From Ralstonia sp. RRA (GTDB taxonomy: Bacteria > Pseudomonadota > Gammaproteobacteria > Burkholderiales > Burkholderiaceae), in assembly GCF_037023145.1 (NCBI RefSeq), contig NZ_CP146094.1:277810-341809 (forward strand): a stretch of DNA of 64,000 bases, given 5' to 3'. The notes under the pieces are model-generated. The model saw only the letters and a program-made list of their open reading frames with translations, did no database searches and was not told the origin of the DNA. The position numbers were made by a program, and so were the translations under genes. Shown piece by piece: positions 8,297 through 18,000 of the stretch. How positions within the stretch are numbered: position 1 is the first letter of the stretch; the number at the start of each line of letters is the position of its first letter.

Positions 8297-9325
8297 TCAA
8301 TGCTTGTGACCGGGAGCGGAGTGGTCATGGTCATGGTCATGATTGTGCTCACTGTGGTCGTGGCCGCTGTGGTCCTGACGGCCTGTCGTGGGTTGCAGGC
8401 TGCAGATGTTCTCGTCAGCCTCCGAGTTCCAGTCGATTCCGACTGTGGCGTGTTCGATGCTGAACTGCTCTCGCAGCACCGCCTCGACGCGCTTGACCAC
8501 AGCTCGCGCCTCCTCGTCCACGTTGGGTCGAACGTGTAGCGTGGCCATCGTGCGACCGGAAGTGAGTTGCCACACGTGAACATGGCTGACAGCCGCCAGG
8601 CCGGGCACAGTGCTCATCAGGCCTTGTTCCACCTTTTCCGGCGAAGCGTCCTCTGGCGCACCCTCCAACAGGATATGGATCGACTTGGCCAGGAGCTTCC
8701 AGGCGCTGCGCAGAATCAACGCCGCTACTAGAACCGACAGGATGGGGTCGATCGGAGTCCAGCCGGTGAAGTAGATGACGATCGCTGCAACGATGGCGCC
8801 GACAGAGCCGAGCAGGTCACCCATCACGTGGAGGATGGCACCTTTCACATTGACGTGATCGGTTTCGCCGCGGGTCATGATCCACAGCACGAGGACGTTG
8901 ATCAGTAAGCCGAGCACGGCGACGATCATCATCGGGCCGGCGAGGATGACGGGCGGCGCCTGCAGCCGCTCCCACGCCTCGTAGGCGATCCATGCGACGA
9001 TCGCGAACAGGGTCACGGCGTTCAGGAAGCCGGCGATGACCTCGAAGCGCAGGTAACCGAATGTGCGTTTGCTGTCGGCTGCGCGGCGACCGAATCGGAA
9101 GGCAGCGTAAGCCAGGGCAAGTGCCACGGCGTCGGTCAGCATGTGGCCAGCATCGGCAAGTAGGGCTAGCGAGCCCGACAGCACGCCGCCGACAGCTTCC
9201 ACGAGCATGAAGCCGAAGATCAGGAAGAAGGAAACCAGAACCTTGCGCTCGTTGGCGCTGGTCACTGTGGGGGTGTGGTCGTGATCATGGTCGTGACCAT
9301 GATCATGTGCATTGGATTGGGACAT
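8297..9325 (-). CDS. Cation diffusion facilitator metal exporter, CzcD-like
   Basis: 342 residues with a His/Asp-rich N terminus (HDHGHDHDHDH), six predicted membrane helices and a cytoplasmic C-terminal CDF domain (about 225-310). The transport-site motifs H-x-x-x-D are present in helix II (DAGHMLTDAV) and helix V (LHVMGDLLGS). A second His-rich tail closes the protein (HSGHDHSEHNHDHDHDHSA). CDF proteins exchange cytosolic Zn2+, Co2+, Cd2+ or Ni2+ for protons. AGAGG precedes ATG 9325. It is first in an operon with the ArsR gene. The exact metal cannot be told from sequence. Confidence 0.92.
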   Translation of the reverse strand: MSQSNAHDHGHDHDHDHTPTVTSANERKVLVSFFLIFGFMLVEAVGGVLSGSLALLADAGHMLTDAVALALAYAAFRFGRRAADSKRTFGYLRFEVIAGFLNAVTLFAIVAWIAYEAWERLQAPPVILAGPMMIVAVLGLLINVLVLWIMTRGETDHVNVKGAILHVMGDLLGSVGAIVAAIVIYFTGWTPIDPILSVLVAALILRSAWKLLAKSIHILLEGAPEDASPEKVEQGLMSTVPGLAAVSHVHVWQLTSGRTMATLHVRPNVDEEARAVVKRVEAVLREQFSIEHATVGIDWNSEADENICSLQPTTGRQDHSGHDHSEHNHDHDHDHSAPGHKH

Positions 9326-9366
9326 GGGCGCCTCTGCTGGTTGAGTGTTTGACTATGGTGAAATAT

Positions 9367-9384
9367 AACACATGAATATGTGTT
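9367..9384. promoter_or_regulatory. ArsR-type operator ahead of the CDF exporter
   Basis: Perfect 7-bp arms AACACAT and ATGTGTT are separated by GAAT, 42 bases upstream of the CDF start. The AT-rich dyad with TGAA...TTCA at its heart resembles SmtB/CzrA operators. The likely ligand is the ArsR protein at 7876. Confidence 0.65.
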
Positions 9385-9458
9385 CATTTGATATATTTTG
9401 GCTCACCCTTCTCAGCCTCCGAAGCCATGCGTTGTGATGCCGCAACGAGAAAATGTGC

Positions 9459-10644
9459 CTATCCTTTCGGCCAGATACGGTGCAGGTCATCCAGAATCAG
9501 CTGGTGATGGTGCCTGCCTTGGTCTGCGTGTGTGCGTAAATGAGGGTGATCCGGCGGCAAGCTGGGGTGGTCATGCGCCACGTCAGAAGGGTCGCTGGCC
9601 GGCCACAGCCAGAGCGTCAGCGCCACGCCGGCCAAGCCGACCAGGGACATGACAATGAAGGTCGATGGCAAGCCCATGACCGCGCCGAAGCGGCCGGCAA
9701 GTGGGTAGCAGATGAGCCAACAGGCGTGCGACAGCGCGAAGTGTGCCGCGAAGATCGCAGGACGGTCCTCGGCATGGGCCGAGCGGCGCAGAAGACGGCC
9801 GGATGGCGTTTGCGCCACGCTGTAGCCAAAGCCGATGATCAACCACAGCGGCAGCAACAATGCATAGCTCGGCAGCAGTGCGCCGATCCCCGTGCCCACG
9901 ACCAGTACGGTAGCGCCGGTGAGCATCGCGGTTCGGTCGGCCACCTTTTCCAGTAAGGATGGCAGAACGAAGGCTGCCACCATCGAACCGCCTCCGAATG
10001 CCGCCAGTGCCGACGCCACTTCGACCTCGCCTAGGCCAAAGCGCGCCTTCACGAGAACCACCGTGTTCACGATCACCATGGCGCCCGCCGCCGAGACGGC
10101 CAAGCTGATCGCCAGCAGGCCCCGCAGGCGTGGCGTAGCGAGATAGATGCGTGTGCCGCGGGTCGTGCGATCCCAAATGCCGCGGCGCGGTCCGGGAATA
10201 GTTGTGGGCAACCGCACGCTGACCACGAGCGCGGCTGAAACGAGGAAACCGAGCACTGTTCCCGCGAACAGGTTGTGAAAGCTGATGACGGTCAGCAGCG
10301 CAGCAGCCAGCATCGGGGAAATCAGGCTTTCCAGGTCATAGGCCAGCCGGGACAGCGACAGCGCCTTCGTGTAGTCCTCTTCATCGGGAAGGATGTCCGG
10401 GATAGTGGCTTGGAAAGTCGGCGTGAAGCCGGCGGATGCCGCTTGCAGGACAAAGATCAGCAGATAGATCTGCCAGACCTCGGTGACAAATGGCAAACAG
10501 ATCGCGACAACCGCTCGTACCAGGTCCAGCGCTACGAGTAATGACCGTCGCGGGAACTGGTCGGCGAAGGCCTGTGCCGACGAGTGCGATCACCTGCGCG
10601 GTGAACAGGTGGCGGTAGGTGCGGTTCTTTAGGACGGAGAGCAT
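9459..10644 (-). pseudogene. MFS metal-efflux transporter with an internal deletion
   Basis: The N terminus (MLSVLKNRTYRHLFTAQ, IALVGTG) starts at 10644 downstream of the CsoR/RcnR-like gene. At about 10570 it jumps into AFADQFPRRSLLVALDL in another frame, which leads into the 345-codon remainder (PFVTEVWQIYLLIFVL onward). MFS relatives have an intervening stretch covering the end of TM1, TM2 and the next loop, so several tens of residues appear to be missing and the frame is shifted. The rest has about nine to ten membrane segments and a His-rich C terminus (HDHPSLPPDHPHLRTHADQG). An internal start could still give a shortened protein, but transport is probably lost. Confidence 0.75.
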
Positions 10645-10653
10645 CGAGAGACC

Positions 10654-10911
10654 TCAGAGCAGTTTGGTTAGTGCCTTCATTTCGGCCAGAACGGAGTCCT
10701 CATCATGAGACAGGCAGTGGTCGATGTGGTCATGGATCAGGACGCGCTTGGCCGCTGTGACGGCGCTCTCCACCGCAGCGAGCTGGCGAGCGATGTCCAG
10801 GCAGGTTTCTTCTCCTTCGATCATCCCGATGACGTGTCGCAGATGACCCTCGGCGCGCTTGAGCCGTTTCACGAGATCTGGGTGGCTGGTGTGCTTGTGC
10901 ATCTCTTTCAT
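10654..10911 (-). CDS. CsoR/RcnR-family (DUF156) metal-sensing repressor
   Basis: 85 residues from ATG 10911; the longer frame upstream crosses the operator and is not used. The fold is all-helical (LVKRLKRAEGHLRHVIGMIE). Ligand positions: Cys in EETCLDIARQ, then His and Cys four apart in DHIDHCLSH, plus His near the N terminus (MHKHTSHPD). Cys-His-Cys is the copper-type CsoR fingerprint, but the extra histidines and the neighbouring MFS exporter are also compatible with an RcnR-like Ni/Co sensor. The operator dyad begins 9 bases upstream, so the gene should be autoregulated together with the MFS gene. Confidence 0.88.
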   Translation of the reverse strand: MKEMHKHTSHPDLVKRLKRAEGHLRHVIGMIEGEETCLDIARQLAAVESAVTAAKRVLIHDHIDHCLSHDEDSVLAEMKALTKLL

Positions 10912-10919
10912 GCAGCAAT

Positions 10920-10942
10920 CATATCCCCCCCTGGGGGATATG
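10920..10942. promoter_or_regulatory. CsoR/RcnR-type operator
   Basis: Perfect 10-bp arms CATATCCCCC and GGGGGATATG are separated by three bases. C/G tracts flanked by A/T are the classic operator form of the CsoR/RcnR family. It overlaps the presumed promoter of the repressor gene at 10654-10911. Confidence 0.85.
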
Positions 10943-11066
10943 CTCAAGGAGTCTGCATAGCTGTTTGCGCAGTGGATTAGCCCCACCTCGCCTCTCGATG
11001 TCTTGCGCCCGACGCCCTCTCTAAGGCGATTGGTGCTCAAAGGAGGTAAGGTTTTCTTTCCCATTC

Positions 11067-11094
11067 ATATGAATAAATATACAATTGTTCATAT
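11067..11094. promoter_or_regulatory. Putative ArsR-type operator ahead of the czc-like operon
   Basis: An imperfect AT-rich dyad, with ATATGAATAAAT and ATTGTTCATAT around ATACA, lies 100 bases upstream of czcC. It shares the TGAA/TTCA half-site style of the dyads at 9367 and 27458. It may be the site at which an ArsR protein represses czcCBA. Confidence 0.5.
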
Positions 11095-12307
11095 CTAAGC
11101 CAGTAGACAGTGGCTTTTCAACGACAAGCACTTGCTCGGAAAGAGAACACCCAGCCGGGGGTAAGTACTGATGCAACACCGATGGAGAATTGAATGCTTC
11201 GCAAAGACATACGCAAGGGATGGATATGGGCGGTATCCACGCTTTGGGCCGGCACCGTGCTAGCCCAGCCAGTAGCCGCCCCTCACGTCCCATCCAGACC
11301 AGACAGCCACATGGTCGCCCAATTGTGGGAGTCAGCTTGGCAGCGGCAGCCAGAAGCCGCTGGAGAAGGCGCCTGGCAGCAGGCCGCCCAAGCACGCCAA
11401 GAGACGGCCGGTAGTTGGGTGGCAGGTCCGATGGCGCTGGAAGCCTCCACCAAAACTGATCGGTTCAACAACCGCAACGGAAAGCGCGAATATGAAGTCG
11501 GGGTGGCTATTCCCCTTTGGATGCCTGGTGAGCGCGCCTCGTCGGCACGCTGGGCGGACGCGGAAAGCCTCGCTCTATCCAGCCGGATGCTGGCCGCCAA
11601 GCTACGCACGGCCGGACAGGTTCGCCAGGCATGGTGGGCATGGCAGCGTGCCCAGGCCGAATTGATGGCGGCGCAGGATCGCACCCGCAGCGCGGACGAG
11701 TTGGCGCAAGATGTGGCTCGCCGGGTTCGCGCGGGCGACCTGGCGCAAGCCGACAGAAACCAGGCCGATGGCGCCTTGGCGTCGGCTCGTAGTGCCCTGG
11801 CCATTGCTCAGGCCGAAGAAGTCACGCAGCGCGAGGCGTTGTTGGCACTGACCGGCATCGAGAGTATCCCGTCGCAGGCCGATTCCGCGCAGCCGGAGCA
11901 GTCAGGTGTCCGAGTTCAACCGGCATCGGCACAGCCGTCCGGCGCGTTGTTGGGTAACCACCCTGCGCTGCTGGAACTGCAGCACAAGGCGCTGGCGGCC
12001 CGCCGCTCTGCGGAACTGGTGTCCCATCAGAAGTACGCCAACCCCGAACTGACCCTGGCGACCACGCGGGATCGGGGCGGCTACGGCGAACGCTACAACC
12101 AGACGATCACGGTGGGTGTGCGCATTCCCTTCGGTACGGGTAGCCGTCATACCGAGCAATTGTCCAGCGCCAATGCGCAGGCACTGGAGGCTGAGTCGGC
12201 ACTCGCGGCCCAGCGCACCCGGCTACTCTCGGAAATTCGAACTGCCCAATCGCGCGAACTGGCAACCAGCACCCAGATGCAGGCCGCTTCGGAGCGCCAG
12301 CGACTAG

Positions 12308-13129
12308 GGCCTGTTAACACATCCGAAGTCCATCAGCGACAAGGACGAAGCTGATGAAGCCCAGGAACATGAGGTCGAGTTTCTCGAACCGCGAGAAGAT
12401 GCGGCGATAGCCCTTGAGCCGACGGAACAAGCGCTCGACCTCGTTGCGACGCTTGTACATCTCGCGGTCGTACTCCCAAGGTTCGATCCGAGTCCTCATG
12501 GGTGGCACAACCGGAATGAAGCCCAGATCAAGTGCCAGCTGCCGCGTCTCGTTGCCTTCGTAGGCACGGTCCATCAACAAGTGCACTGGTCTGCTGGTCG
12601 GCCCAAGACTGCTGAGCAGGCGCCGGCCTTCAGGCGCGTCGTGCGCCTGACCAGGCGAGAGGCAGAACGTCACGGCCGTTCGAGCATCCGCGGCAACCAT
12701 ATGAATCTTGGTGTTCCATCCGCCTCGGGACTTTCCGATGGCTTGTGGGCCGTTTTTTTTAGTGCCCCCGTGCCGTCGGGATGGACCTTGATGCTTGTGG
12801 AGTCCAGCGAGACCGCCTCGATCTTGATGCGCACGACCTGCGCGCGCTGTAACTCCTCGAACATGCGATCCAGGACGCCTGCTTTGGTCCAGCGGTTCAT
12901 ACGCGTGTAAATCGTGTGCCAGTTGCCGAAGCGCTTGGGCAGTCCGCGCCACTTGCAGCCATGCTCGGCCACATAGAGGATCGCATTGACCACCTGCAGG
13001 TTACTCAGGCTGACGTTGCCACGCTGCTTGGGCAGGCAGTGCTCAATAGTGGCGAATTGTGCGGGCGTGATCTCCATGCCCGAGATTGTCCGATGCAATC
13101 GCCACGATCGCCATTAGTGTTAACACGCC
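12308..13129 (-). mobile_element. IS5-family (IS427-group-like) insertion sequence, 822 bp
   Basis: The ends are inverted repeats starting GGCCTGTTAACAC (left) and GGCGTGTTAACAC (right, read inward). The element is flanked by CTAG at 12304-12307 and 13130-13133, the 4-bp target typical of IS427-group elements. It contains one transposase in two overlapping frames. It lies in reverse orientation inside czcC. The intact ends and exact target duplication point to a fairly recent insertion. Confidence 0.9.
12314..13098 (-). CDS. IS5-family DDE transposase, two frames joined by frameshifting
   Basis: Frame A (13098 to 12670) carries the N-terminal DUF4096-type domain (CLPKQRGNVSLSNLQVVN, GCKWRGLPKRFGNW) and the first catalytic Asp (EAVSLDSTSIKVH). 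Frame B (ending at 12314) has the rest: GGWNTKIHMVAAD, the second Asp in LLMDRAYEGN and Glu in RRNEVERLFRRLKGYRR. The frames overlap at a run of eight A on the coding strand (near 12755-12762), the usual slippery site for fused OrfAB production in this group. Frame B has no plausible start of its own near the overlap, which supports frameshifting. Confidence 0.88.
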
Positions 13130-13382
13130 CTAGCCCAACAAACGCGCACCTTCTACCAAAAGTCGTTCGCGATGGGCGAGACGGACATGCCGACACGCCT
13201 TCGCATCGAGCAGGAGGCCACCGAGGCCGAGCGCGCGGCGCTGCTCGCCAAGGTGGAGCATGCCGCGGCCATCTCGTCCCTGTTGCAGGCTCAAGGCACG
13301 CTGCCGCAGCCGACCGAGACTTTCACTGACATCTCCGGCACGCGCTGATCAGCGCGCGCTCAACCATCCTGGAACCTTAGAA

Positions 13383-13934
13383 ATGTCGCAATCCTCTTTC
13401 TGGCGTGCTGCTGCCTTGTCCAGCCTCCTGCTTGGCACCAGCGCAACGTGGGCCGGCGACGGCCATGACCATGGCGAAGCCGCTCCTGCCCCCGCAGCGG
13501 CCGCGCTTCCGCGCTTTGCCGCAGTTTCCGATGACTTCGAACTGGTGGGTGTGCTGAACGGCCAGCGTCTCACACTCTACCTCGACCATGCTGCCGACAA
13601 CCGGCCGGTGACCAATGGCGAGCTGACCCTCGAGCTGGGTGGTCGACAGGTAAAGGTCAGCCCACACGGGGTTGGAGAGTTCGAGGCCGATCTGACTGAG
13701 CCGCTATCCGATGGCGAGACCTCAATCATGGCCACTGTTACTGCGCAGAGCCAATCGGACCTGTTGACTGGCGTTCTCGATGTTCATAGCGAAGACGCCG
13801 AACACGAGCATGCCGTCGCATCCGGCCGTGTGCTCGTACTAGGTGGCGGTGCCGCAGTCCTCGGCGTCGGTGTCCTAGCGTGGGCGCTGCGCAGACGTAC
13901 ACGCACCAACGGTGCACTGCGAGGTGCAGCATGA
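13383..13934 (+). CDS. Periplasmic/membrane-anchored protein of the czc-like operon
   Basis: 183 residues. A signal peptide (to about residue 24, SSLLLGTSATWAG) is followed by a His-rich patch (GDGHDHGEA), a beta-rich domain (ELVGVLNGQRLTLYLDH; GELTLELGGRQVKVSPHG), a histidine patch (EDAEHEHAV) and one C-terminal membrane helix (VLVLGGGAAVLGVGVLAWAL) with a basic cytoplasmic end. It looks like an adaptor-associated metal-binding protein. Its stop overlaps the adaptor gene start (ATGA), so it is made together with CzcB. A metal-buffering or adaptor-loading role is inferred; no named family is claimed. Confidence 0.75.
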   Translation: MSQSSFWRAAALSSLLLGTSATWAGDGHDHGEAAPAPAAAALPRFAAVSDDFELVGVLNGQRLTLYLDHAADNRPVTNGELTLELGGRQVKVSPHGVGEFEADLTEPLSDGETSIMATVTAQSQSDLLTGVLDVHSEDAEHEHAVASGRVLVLGGGAAVLGVGVLAWALRRRTRTNGALRGAA

Positions 13935-15046
13935 AGCGCAACTTCCGTTTCCTAATGACGACGGCCATGGCGGCTGCATTGGCTCTGGCTGCTCCCGCGT
14001 TCGCTCACGACGGTCACGACCACGGCGACGAAGCGCCGGCTGCGTCTTCCAATGGCCCCCAGCGCCAGCCTGATGGCAGCGTGTTTCTTCCGAAACCGTC
14101 ACAACGTCAGATCGGTGTACGCACCCAGCTGATCAAGCAGGAGCCCTTGGCCCGCAGCCATGAACTGGCTGGCAAAGTAATCATGGACCCGACGACAGGC
14201 GGCAAGGTCCAGGCAATGGTAATGGGCCGGCTGGTGCCCGGGCCGGATGGTCTGCCGCAGATCGGCCAATCCGTGCGCAAGGGCCAGGTGCTGGCTTACA
14301 TCGAACCGGCCAGCGGTGTGCTGGAGCGCTCAGGCCAGATGGCCCAGGTTGCCGAGCTGCGTGCGGGCCAAGCGCTCGCGCAGAAGCGCCTGGCCCGGCT
14401 GCGCGAGCTGTCGGAGACCGTGCCCCGCAAGGAGATCGAAGCAGCCGAAAGCGAAGTAAACAGCCTGACCGAACGCGCCCGCGCCTTGAGCGGGGGCCTC
14501 GCCGGCAGGGACGTACTAAAGGCCCCAGTCAGCGGCGTCATCGCATCCAGCCCCGCAGTTGCCGGGCAGGTCGTGGATGCGCGCGAACTGGTGTTTGAGG
14601 TGGTCGATCCGACCCAACTGCGCATCGAGGCGCTTGCCTACGATCCGGCAATGGCACAGAACCTGGCCGGTGCTGCACTCGCAGTAGGCGGTCAGAAGGT
14701 GCCGCTGAGCTTCGTCGGGGCCGCCAGCAGCCTGCGCGAGCAGGCCCTGCCCATGCTGTTCAAGGGCACCAGCGAAAGCCTCTCGCGCTTGGCGGTCGGT
14801 ATGCCGGTGGTGGTCTTCGTGCAAGAGGCGACGACGGTACCTGGCTACCGCGTGCCTTCCGGTGCGCTGATGAAGAACCCTGCCAACCAGAACATCGTCT
14901 GGGTCAAAGACCAGGCCGAGCGCTTCGAGCCACGTGTCGTGAACATCACTCCTTTGGATGGTGCATCCATCGCTGTCACTTCGGGCCTGGCGGACGGCGA
15001 CCGCGTGGTTGTCGAGGGCGCGTCCCTGATCAATCAAGTTCGTTGA
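13931..15046 (+). CDS. czcB: RND periplasmic adaptor, CzcB-like
   Basis: 371 residues from ATG 13931, overlapping the previous stop. Signal peptide to about residue 24 (LALAAPAFAHDGHDHGDE), then a His/Asp metal patch, a split lipoyl/barrel-sandwich domain (HELAGKVIMDPTTGG; VLKAPVSGVIASSPAV), a coiled-coil hairpin (about 130-190, AELRAGQALAQKRLARL) and beta-barrel and membrane-proximal domains to the end. It bridges the CzcA-like pump to the outer-membrane factor. The operon order C-(small)-B-A is that of heavy-metal RND systems. Because czcC is broken, the complex needs another channel. Confidence 0.9.
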   Translation: MKRNFRFLMTTAMAAALALAAPAFAHDGHDHGDEAPAASSNGPQRQPDGSVFLPKPSQRQIGVRTQLIKQEPLARSHELAGKVIMDPTTGGKVQAMVMGRLVPGPDGLPQIGQSVRKGQVLAYIEPASGVLERSGQMAQVAELRAGQALAQKRLARLRELSETVPRKEIEAAESEVNSLTERARALSGGLAGRDVLKAPVSGVIASSPAVAGQVVDARELVFEVVDPTQLRIEALAYDPAMAQNLAGAALAVGGQKVPLSFVGAASSLREQALPMLFKGTSESLSRLAVGMPVVVFVQEATTVPGYRVPSGALMKNPANQNIVWVKDQAERFEPRVVNITPLDGASIAVTSGLADGDRVVVEGASLINQVR

Positions 15047-15059
15047 GGGGCACCATTCC

Positions 15060-18000
15060 ATGTTCAAGTGGCTTCTCGAAAATAGCTTACGAAACCGGCT
15101 CCTGGTCATCATCGGGGCGCTGGTGCTGATGGCGTATGGCGCGTTCACCCTGACGCGCACGCCGGTAGATGTCTTTCCCGATCTCAACAAGCCGACCGTC
15201 ACTCTCATGACGGAGGCTGGCGGCATGGCTGCCGAAGAAGTCGAGCAGCTCATCACGTTCCCGCTCGAAACGGCCATGAACGGCCTGCCCAGCGTCGAAA
15301 GCGTGCGCTCGGTCTCCAGCGCCGGGCTTTCCTTCATCTACGTGACATTTGACTGGAAGACAGACATCTTCCGGGCGCGCCAGATGGTCTCCGAACGCCT
15401 GACGTCCATGGAGGAAGGGCTAGCCCCGGGCGTGACGCCCACGATGGGGCCAATCAGCTCAGTGATGGGCGAGATCATGCAGATTGCAATCCCCATCGGT
15501 GCCAAGCCCTCAGGGCAGAAGAACGCAGCCCCGCCGCTGTCGGCCATGGACACGCGCGAGTACGCGGACTGGGTGTTACGCCCCCGGCTGATGGCCATAC
15601 CTGGCGTTGCCCAAGTCATCCCGATCGGAGGCGAGGTCCGTCAGTTCCAGGTCCAGCCCAACACCACGCGAATGTCAGAGCTGGGCGTGACTGCGTCCGA
15701 TCTGGATGCGGCTCTCAAGGGCTTCTCCGCGAACACTTCCGGCGGCTTCCTGGAGATCAATGGCCGCGAGTACCTGATCCGCAACCTGGGCCGCACGTCC
15801 CGACTCGACGACCTGCGTAACCTGCCTCTCGCGGTGCGTGCGGGCCAACCCATCCTGATCCACCAGGTCGCCGATGTTCAGTTTGCGCCAGCCATCAAGC
15901 GCGGCGATGCGGGCTTCGAGGGCCTGCCAGCCGTGATCCTGGGCATCCAAAAGCAGCCCACGGCCGATACGATTGCACTGACCCGCTCGATCGAGTCAGC
16001 GTTAGCGGACATGAAGGGCTCACTGCCGGCTGGCATGGCCGAGCCGCAAGTGACCTTCCGACAAGCCAACTTCATCGAGGCGTCCATCAGCACGCTGCAA
16101 GGCAAGCTCATCGGCGCATCGGTCTTCGTGGCGGTGATCCTGTTCTTCTTCCTGGGCACTTTGCGCCCCCTGGTGATCGCGTTGACCGCGATTCCTGCCT
16201 CGATCTTCGTGACCGGGCTGGTGTTCCACTATTTCGGCCTGTCAATCAACACCATGACGCTCGGTGGGCTGGCGATCGCCATCGGCGGTCTCGTGGACGA
16301 TGCTGTGGTCGATGTGGAGAACATCATGCGGCGGCTCAAGGAGAACCGCGCCCGCCACCCTGAGAACCGGCTGACGCCCCTGGTCATCGTTGCCAGGGCC
16401 TCGATGGAGGTTCGCTCGGCGATTCTCTACGCCACGATGATCATTGTGCTGGTGTTCCTGCCCCTGTTCGCGCTGCCGGGGATGGAAGGGCGCTTGTTCG
16501 TGCCGCTGGGCATCGCTTTCATCGTCTCCACGCTAGCCTCGCTGCTGGTCTCTGTGACGGTCACTCCGGTGCTGTCGTACTACCTGCTGCCCAAGATGAG
16601 GACGCTGGACCATGGCGACACTCGGATTCTAGCCTGGCTTAAGGCGCGTTATCAGGGCGGCCTGCAGCGGGTCTTGCAGCGGCCGCGTGCCGCCCTTGGC
16701 ATGGCCGCTGTGGCTGTCACACTGGCTGTCGCCGCGGTGCCATTCTTCCCGACCACGTTCCTGCCCCCGTTCAATGAAGGAACGTTGCTGGTGGGCCTGC
16801 GCCTGAATCCCGGTGTGACGCTGGCCGAATCTTCGGCGCTTGCCCAGCAAGCCGAGCTGCTGGTCGCGCAGGTGCCGGAGGTGCAGCACGTGGGCCGGCG
16901 CAGCGGACGGGCCGAGCTGGACGAGCATGCCGAAGGTGTGCATGTCAGTGAACTGGACGTGGGTCTGCTGCCTGCCTCAGAGCTAAAGCGCTCCATGGAG
17001 GAGATCACCGCCGACATCCGTTCGCGTCTGGCTCACTTGCCCGGCTCCATCGGCATTGGCCAGCCGATCTCGCACCGCATCGACCACATGTTGTCGGGGG
17101 TGCGCTCGCAGATCGCCATCAAGGTGTTCGGCGAGGACCTGGACGTCCTGCGCGGGCAGGCGGATCTGCTGCGCGCCAAGCTGGCCGGAATTCCGGGGCT
17201 TGCTGACCTGGAGATCGAAAAGCAGGTCCTTGCGCCGCAGATCAAAATCCGCGTGGATTATGCGGCGGCGGGACGCTACGGCGTGGCCGCACCGCAAATT
17301 CTGTCCACGCTACAAAGCCTGGTCGAAGGCGAAAAGATCACCGAGGTCATCGAGGGCAACCGCCGCTTCGCGCTGGTGGTTCGCCTGCCCGAGCAGGCGC
17401 GGTCGATTGAGGGCTTGAGCCGCATCCTCATCGACACGCCCATGGGTCGGGTCCCGTTGTCGCGCCTTGCCACCATCGAAGACAGCGACGGCCCCAACCA
17501 GGTCAGCCGCGACGATGGCCGTCGGCGCATAGTTTTGTCGGCCAACGCTCAGAGACGGCCGCTGTCCGAAGTAGTGGCCGACATACGCAGCGTCGTCCAA
17601 GAAGTGCGCTTGCCCGAAGGCTACTTCATCACGCTGGGCGGCCAGTTCCAGGCACAAGAGGAAGCCTCGCGACTGGTGGGCCTGCTGTCCATCGTCTCCC
17701 TGACGCTCATGTTCGTGGTGTTGTACACGCGCTACAAGTCGGTCGCCCTATCGGCGCTCATCATGGTGAACATTCCATTGGCCCTGGTCGGCGCCGTGCT
17801 GGGGCTGTGGCTGTCTGGCCAGCCGTTGTCCGTGGCCGCTCTGGTCGGCTTCATCACGCTCGCGGGTATTTCTGTGCGCAACGGCATCCTGAAGGTGAGC
17901 CACTACCTCAACCTCATGCGCATGGAGGGCGAGGACTTCGACCAGAAGATGATCGTGCGTGGCTCGCTCGAACGGCTTTCCCCGGTTCTGATGACCGCGC

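Larger units (their letters stand above)
11194..13348 (+). pseudogene. czcC: CzcC-like outer-membrane efflux factor interrupted by an IS
   Basis: The ATG at 11194 follows GGAG. Codons run in frame to 12303, where an IS5-family element (12308-13129) interrupts. The coding sequence resumes at 13130 and ends at 13348. Removing the element and one CTAG copy restores the reading frame (RQRLAQQTRTFYQK), giving a protein of about 442 residues, normal for the TolC/CzcC family. Long Ala/Gln/Glu-rich helices of two OEP repeats are visible. The protein would form the outer-membrane channel of the CzcCBA-like pump. With the insertion only a truncated product with a foreign tail is made. Confidence 0.9.
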
